This document shows, one piece after another, positions 58,206-64,000 of a DNA stretch of 64,000 nucleotides. The notes beneath the pieces are model-generated. The model ran no database searches and was not told the DNA's origin. It worked only from the letters and a program-made list of their open reading frames with translations. Source of the stretch: Dastarcus helophoroides (lineage: Eukaryota; Arthropoda; Insecta; Coleoptera; Bothrideridae); the NCBI GenBank assembly GCA_028583605.1, contig CM053326.1:36116931-36180930 (forward strand), read 5' to 3'. The number at the start of each line of letters is the position of its first letter. Positions within the stretch are counted from its first letter, which is position 1. The position numbers were made by a program, and so were the translations under genes.

Positions 58206-58810
58206 CAGTTAAACCTCCCTATAACGTACCTCCATATACCAAATTCCTCTATAAAACAAATTTTTTCGCGGAACATAGCATTTTAAGCAACTTCCATTTA
58301 ACGAACAGGATACTTCCTTACAACGAATTTTTGAACTAAGATTTTTCAAGGTTTAATTAGGTTTAATCATGGTCTTCCGTTCAGAGAAAGTTCTTGATAC
58401 CTCATTCTAATGACATTCCAAGGTTTGATTCGTTTGTAATTGCCTGTCGTTCAAAATAAGTAAATACTCAATTTTTGGGATACCCCATGCTAATGACATT
58501 GTTTACCTGCTAGTATAAAGGGGGTTCACAGTTAGAGAACAGACTTGAACTAGTTTTCAATGCGTTAAACAAGTGCGAAGTATTTTTTGAACGGCAAACA
58601 TTTTCAAAATTCTCTCTTCAAACGGAATTCTCAGCTTTTTTTAATAAAATTTAATTTATCTACATATATTTGTTTATATATTTTTAAATAAGTGTGCAAT
58701 ATGAAATTTTATATGTGATATGTGCATTTTTAATGCTTCTCCCTGTAACGAACATCTCTTATAGCGAAATTTTTGGTGGGATCTTGGAATTATATAGGGA
58801 GGTTTGACTA
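58206..58810. mobile_element. pogo-like MITE, 0.6 kb
   Basis: CAGTTAAACCTCCCTATAACG at the left and the inverse TAGTCAAACCTCCCTATATAA at the right; TA follows the right end. Internal TATAACGAAC-type words and no transposase. Confidence 0.75.
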
Positions 58811-61289
58811 TATTTTTTTTATATAGCGGGGGTCCTACAGCCTACGCCGCAATACGCACTTCAAAAGCCACATCTCTTTATTTGCCCACTCGTCAATGAA
58901 TATAATAAATACATTAATAAAGGATTCTGACTAAATATTTTTAAAAATTAACACGGGAATATAATCAATTTCTGAAATGTAAACACAAAATGCGTATGTA
59001 AGATTTCTTAGATTATTGAAGTGTCACTAGGGTCCAGGATATTATGAATGGAAAGGTATTCTACATACGGTATCGATAAGCAAAATGTCTCTTTATGTAA
59101 TGAGTTTTATAAATTGTTGACTAACTCGATAGGAATACACGTATAGAAAGTAGTTATTTGTATTGGTTATAGGTCGATTTCTTTTGCATTCGTCTCAATA
59201 AAACAATGAACGCAACAATTATTTCACTAAGAATTTCCATGAATATTCTTCTCATTTAAAAACTAAAATATTTCTCTGCAATAAATAAAATATTAAAAAA
59301 ATAGAAATAACAATTCATAACCGTTGAATTTATGCGAATCAATGGAATTTGATATTGATATCTAAAATTACTGAACTCCTTTTGTCGCGTATTGACTTTA
59401 ATTGCAGATAACGATGAGTTTACTACTTTGTCGTAATTGATTAGAGTACTTTACCAGTTCATAGGGGTAATCGTAGCAAAAAGTTTTTGAAACGTTAAGA
59501 TCTCCGCTGCGTAAACGAGGCGTAAACGCAAGGTTGCTACCCCCTACTCGATTTTTAGCACAGATCGCCCGCGTGGATATAGTAATACAAATCCCTAAGC
59601 CGCTTTGTTTTTCTGAGCCGACAACACTACACGCTTACCCGATAAAATTTATACCAAAGCCCAAAGTCATTTAGAACGAGTAGTGGAGATGCTATGTTGC
59701 CGTTACTTTAAGATGTTTCCTTAACATGCGGAATAAAGCATCAAAATTCCTCAATTAATTCAAATTACGGATACGCAAAAATGGTTACCGCTTCTTATAT
59801 TTAACTATTTCATACTTATCACGCTACGTAATATATAACATTTTTTATGAAAATATCTAGAAAGGTTTGCCCGCAATAAATTAAAATCTCATCGACAAAA
59901 TTCTACGTAATATGTTGTATGTCATAAATCTTATGTTTGACATTAAATATCTCGGCTTCGGGCACGACACCAATCGCTTAATTTTACAGGTGTATAGATA
60001 ACACTGTTGGTAACAACTGACAGAAATTTAAAGAAAATCTATAAAAAGGTAATTGACCGGTGAACTTCCTAAAGAACAGGGATACCTTTTGAACTATTTG
60101 TGTTAATCCCCTTGTATTTTATTGTCACATAACGGAACTTTTTCCTTGCCTTCACTAACGAATGAATAGGATTGCTGCCTCTAACCTTACATCTCATTAT
60201 CAAAGAATATCTATTCTGAGACTTCAAAACGGTGCATCTGAATTCCATTATGGGATAACTAGCTATTATCCGCGATCTCGTGTGCAGATTTAAGCGGATA
60301 AGTAGAATTTAACAAAGATCCTCCAAAATTAAAAAGTTTTTAAATTTTTCGAACTGACGATTCATCAATTCAAGAATTTATTTGTTTTAATGCTTCTATT
60401 TGTCTCTGCAATAGACGATACAAATATGCTTTCTTATTTATGAATTTTGTGTTACCGTTGCACTCTTTAAAATACGGGAGATTTCTTTTCAAATATGGAT
60501 TTACCAAAATACGGAAGAACCCGTTAAATACGAGAAAGCTGGCAACTGTCACCGCAGAGAAGCCTAGAGGAGGGGGAGTTGTGGTTTATCGTGTTATGAC
60601 GTTGTCAAACTGTCAGACTATTTCCAAAAGAACCCCACCTGCAAAGTTATATTAAGTCTGGACCCTTACCGCTAAGTGACGCCGTCGTCGTGTGGTCATT
60701 GCCAAGTTTTGCATTTATTTACATAGAAAATGAGTCGTGCCATATGCGCGGGAATAAAATATCGAGAAAGTGCACGAAATCTGGCAACACTAAAGCGGAC
60801 AAACAGACCGACAAACACACTTTCTCATTTCTCTATTAGTAAGAAGTGCGCCCCAGAGTGGCATTCAAATCTGAAGAATTCATTCAGTAACTCATTCATT
60901 CAGTAATAAAATGATTCCCAGATACCTACGCTAGTGGAAAAAATTAAGAAATCAATTAAAATTCCAAATTTCTAGGTGATTTTCAATAGGCTGTAATGTG
61001 GTGAAAAATAGTCGTGCAGAAAATCTAAAAAAAGGAGATTGTAGCTCCAAGTGTCTAGTATTTGGGGCTAAATTTGGAAATTCTTTAGCGTCGGCGGTTT
61101 TCAAGTAATCTTAAGAAAATCATCGACAACAAATTTTCGAAATTTTTTGGCTTATGGACTTGGAAACATTTTTTTGACTTAACTTCTTAGCTACCATGTC
61201 GACCAGATAGCTCGTTCATTCAGCTTCAATTTCTTTTTCTAAAGACCTTGACACAACTGCTTTTCGCTGAGATATCGATCTTTGAATGG
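58811..61289. other. Intergenic, no gene recognised
   Basis: Less AT-rich in parts (59470-59660, 60550-60800). A 58-codon ORF at 60730-60906 has no recognisable domain. I see no convincing exon. Confidence 0.35.
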
Positions 61290-63326
61290 AAAAGGATCAT
61301 TTTGTACAGGATATCTTGGTTCAGTAAAAAATGTGCTAGGGCTGTCTCCTGCAAAAATCGCGCATATCGTCGTTGGCGAAGTAATCTCTCAGTCGAGACT
61401 CGGACCATATTTTAGATGCACGAAATTCTTGTAAACAGGTTATTGACGAGGCAAAAGGTGATTTCGATCGTAAAATGCGCCAGAGGCTTATCAACTGTCC
61501 GAACGGTTCCAGGTCCTTTTGGGGATTTGCAAAGACGATTGGAAAGAATTTTATATCTTCAAATTTTCCACCTTTACTCGATGAAAAGAGCAATATTGCT
61601 ACTACCTCCAAGGAAAAGGCTGACATGTTAGTCTTAATGTTTGCTGAAAATTCCAATCTTGATTCTAGAAAAGCAGAACCTCCTATTCTTCCTAAGGTTG
61701 GCATTTCGATGCCTGAAGTTGCTTTTATACAACGCACAATCAGGAAGATTCTCCTTGAGCTCGACACCTCGAAAGCTTCTGGCCTTGATGGTATTCCCGC
61801 TATTGTTCTTAATAAGTACGCCTCAGAGTTGACTCCTGTCCTAAGCAAATTGTTCACACTCTCTTACAACAAAGGTGTATTCCCTAACATCTAGAAATCT
61901 GCTAGAGTGCAGCCTGGTCCTAAAAAGGGATAAAGAAAGCTGGGTAACAACTATCGCCCTATATCTTTGTTACCCGTTATATCTAAAGTGATGAAAAATT
62001 TTATCAACATCGAGATTCTCCAATATCTGGAGGAAAATAGAATCATATCCGACAGGCAATATGGTTTTAGACAACAACGTTCCACTGGCGATCTATTGAC
62101 ATATCTTACTCATATCTGTAACTCAGCTATGGAAAAACATGGTGAGGCTAGGATTGTGGCATTGGATATCTCAAAGGCTTTCGACAGAGTCTGGCACCGA
62201 TCTCTTCTCGCCAAATTAACATCTTATGGTCTTCCTCCTGAACTCTGTCATTTGATTCCAATTTTCTCGCTGACAGATCTCTTCAGATTGTCGTCGATGG
62301 CATCTCATCCGAGACATTTGCGAATAACGCGGGGATGCCTTATGTTCTCTCTCCTAATCTATTTCTGTTACACATAAACAATCTCTTAGCTTCAATTTCC
62401 AATCCTATATAGAGCTACGCAGATGATAGTAACCTTGGTCATCTTTTTTCTCCGACAAACCATCATCTATCGCTGTTTCAAATTGACTAAGGGAACAGTA
62501 GATACAGACGATTAATTGGGATCTCGAGATTATTTTGGAATGGGTTAAGAACAATTTGGTCGACTTCAACGCTTCAAAAACTCAGGCCGCGGTTTTCTCT
62601 AAGAAAACGTCAAGGGATAATGCAACAAATATACTAATGGACGGTAAAATCTTTCCGATGGAATCTAATCTATCTATCCTAGGAGTAAATGCGAGCACTA
62701 ACTTCTCTTGGGACGATCATGTTCACGCCATTGCCAAATGCGCCTCTCAGGATCTAGGCTTTCCTTTTAGAGCTAAGAAGTACTTCACATCTCATCAGCT
62801 ATTAACATTATACAAAGGTAGGTCAACACTCGAATACTGTTCTCATGTTTGGAGCTCAGCCCCAAAACACACTTTAGCTCTCTTGGTTTCAATTCAAAGG
62901 AGAGCGATTCGCCTAATTGATGACGAGAGTCTGACCGGTTCTCTCGAAACACTAGAGCACATGCGTGTGGTTGGTGACTTGTCTCTTTTCTACAAGTACT
63001 ACCATGGAAGATGCTTGCAGGAACTAATAGGATTAATCCCCCCAAGGGCAAGATTCTTGAGGCGAACTAGACAGTCGGGGACAGCAATTTCCTGTGCAGT
63101 CCAGCTTGACACAATGAGGACTTCAGTCTACGGAGACTCTTTTTTCTATAGAACTTCCAAGTTATGGAACTTGTTGCCGAAAGGAAATTTCCTCAAAAAT
63201 TAGAACCTATCCTTGTTTAAGAAGGCGGTTCATCGCCATCTATCGTTGTTTCCGCATCCTACTCGCAGTGCTTTGAACGCATAATGGAGTTACCCTTTCC
63301 GAGTGGATTAAACTTAAAAAAACAAA
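61290..63326 (+). pseudogene. Main non-LTR family, best copy (RT-bearing, 5' truncated)
   Basis: Order of parts: WFS/CARAVSCKNRAYRRW-like linker (frameshifted), RQRLINCPNGSRSFWGFAKT, then VGISMPEVAFIQRTIRKILL with TSKASGLDGIP; NNYRPISLLPVISKVM after stops near 61892 and 61932; RT motif A VALDISKAFDRVWHRSL; a frameshifted motif B around 62330; motif C SYADDSNLGHL (catalytic YADD intact); then from 62535 an open frame with LVDFNASKTQAAVFSKK, SILGVNASTNFSWDDHV, YCSHVWSSAPKHTLALL, RLIDDESLTGSLETLEH and SFFYRTSKLWN. The 3' UTR ends GAGTGGATTAAACTTAAAAA. Its layout fits the Jockey/CR1 group. No intact ORF, but far better than the other copies. Confidence 0.9.
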
Positions 63327-63417
63327 GTAAGGATCTAGCACATAAAGTAAACTCAATTTGATCACAATACTTTGGATCCTTAATTGATACCCTTAATTTC
63401 TTATTGATTACGTTTCA

Positions 63418-64000
63418 GGCGTGGTTTTTAAACTGGGGCGGCGTCGCGATTGCGTTACGGAGTGTCGCAAAAATATGCCAATATTAGCGATCTTCTATGG
63501 CCGCAATAACAAATTACAAATATAAAATCAGCTGACTGATCCGTTGTGGCACATATTATACATTTTAAAATTTACTACAATTACCAGAAGTTAGGGAAAA
63601 CATATAACCAGTTAGTCTTTCTTTTTAGATTTTCATTTGGCAAAAGAAGTTGTGCTTTCTTAGCTTCCATGAGGAATAAGCCACTGAGCTATTTATCCTT
63701 TGGCATTGAAAAGCCATATAATAAAATAATTAAAATAGTAATAAATATGTATTTAATGTATACTGAAATTTCTTTAATAACAGGCATATTGCCGACGATG
63801 TGAACAAATTGAAACGGTCTGTTTGCCCTATGTCGTAAATGTGGAAAGAAAACATACAAATTCTTAGAATACGACTATTGCAAGGTGTTTGATTACTTTT
63901 TAACTAATAGAAAGTGTTATTATCCTGCAGAGGTTAAATATGTTGCAAGAGATCTTTATATGTAATTACTCATATTTGATTCATATCAGTAATTTTGCAG
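63418..64000. mobile_element. Left end of a hAT-like element (right end outside window)
   Basis: CAGGCGTGGTTTTTAAACTG followed by GGGCGGCGTCGCGA resembles the CAGNGGTTNTNAAACTGGGG-type ends of Charlie/BED-type hAT elements. The following ORF (63546-63803) shows no transposase motif. The right end and target duplication are not in view. Confidence 0.45.

Noticed and set aside
60730..60906. 58-codon ORF in the intergenic region
   Set aside because: No recognisable family, no splice or promoter context; indistinguishable from chance.
61336..61857. 173-codon minus-strand ORF
   Set aside because: Antisense shadow of the non-LTR reverse transcriptase frame on the plus strand.
1..64000. tRNA, rRNA, CRISPR or bacterial operon signals
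   Set aside because: None recognised; the window is plainly eukaryotic with spliced genes.

Overview
This is a 64 kb piece of an AT-rich, intron-bearing animal genome, almost certainly an insect. Support comes from very short introns (54-62 nt) with GTAAGT donors, an 11-exon MFSD6-type transporter gene, two small secreted glycine-rich proteins of the cuticle/silk kind, and a dense set of Jockey-type, Penelope-like, hAT, pogo/Tigger and LTR elements. A beetle is a reasonable guess, but the sequence alone does not prove the order. No bacterial features, tRNA, rRNA or CRISPR arrays were recognised.

Layout. 1-2127 is non-coding. 2251-10663 (+) is a complete 675-residue MFS transporter (MFSD6-like) whose exons join in frame at every boundary. 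Its introns hold a 1.5 kb fold-back element (3047-4552), a non-LTR tail on the other strand (5040-5426) and palindromic elements at 7313-7691 and 9927-10190. 11305-11649 is a solo LTR. 11650-16000 is AT-rich sequence with recurring TTTCGA-type words; it contains a palindromic element (13002-13248) and a non-autonomous hAT (13433-15828). 16123-17900 is a decayed element encoding a DUF7869-like protein. 18973-20130 is a dead Jockey-like reverse transcriptase. 24887-26205 is a reverse-strand copy of the main non-LTR family here, 26311-26800 is the tail of a second non-LTR type, and 27812-28678 is a Penelope-like element with a GIY-YIG nuclease end.

31530-32296 is a compact gene for a 129-residue secreted Gly/Ala-rich protein, with TATA box, 5'-UTR intron and poly(A) signal. 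38248-42746 holds the last four exons of a larger glycine-rich gene with ten-residue repeats; its first exon was not found with certainty. 43400-48960 is AT-rich, with three ~440 bp tandem units (44450-45745) and a second hAT (46322-48271) that contains a hammerhead-like motif. 49605-49793 looks like a promoter plus non-coding first exon of a gene lying further right. 51400-54545 is a nest of retroelements with a palindromic element inserted in a Jockey-like copy. 55709-56468 and 58206-58810 are pogo/Tigger-type elements. 61290-63326 is the best copy of the main non-LTR family. A hAT-like end lies at 63418.

The most notable pattern is that three palindromic or inverted-repeat families (A, the Penelope-like one; B; C) share a hammerhead-like core: CTGANGA, a hairpin, then CGAAAC. 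Families A and B show target duplications of 7-13 bp, so they move as units. Family A includes small fold-back copies with no coding sequence next to one copy that still carries the GIY-YIG domain.
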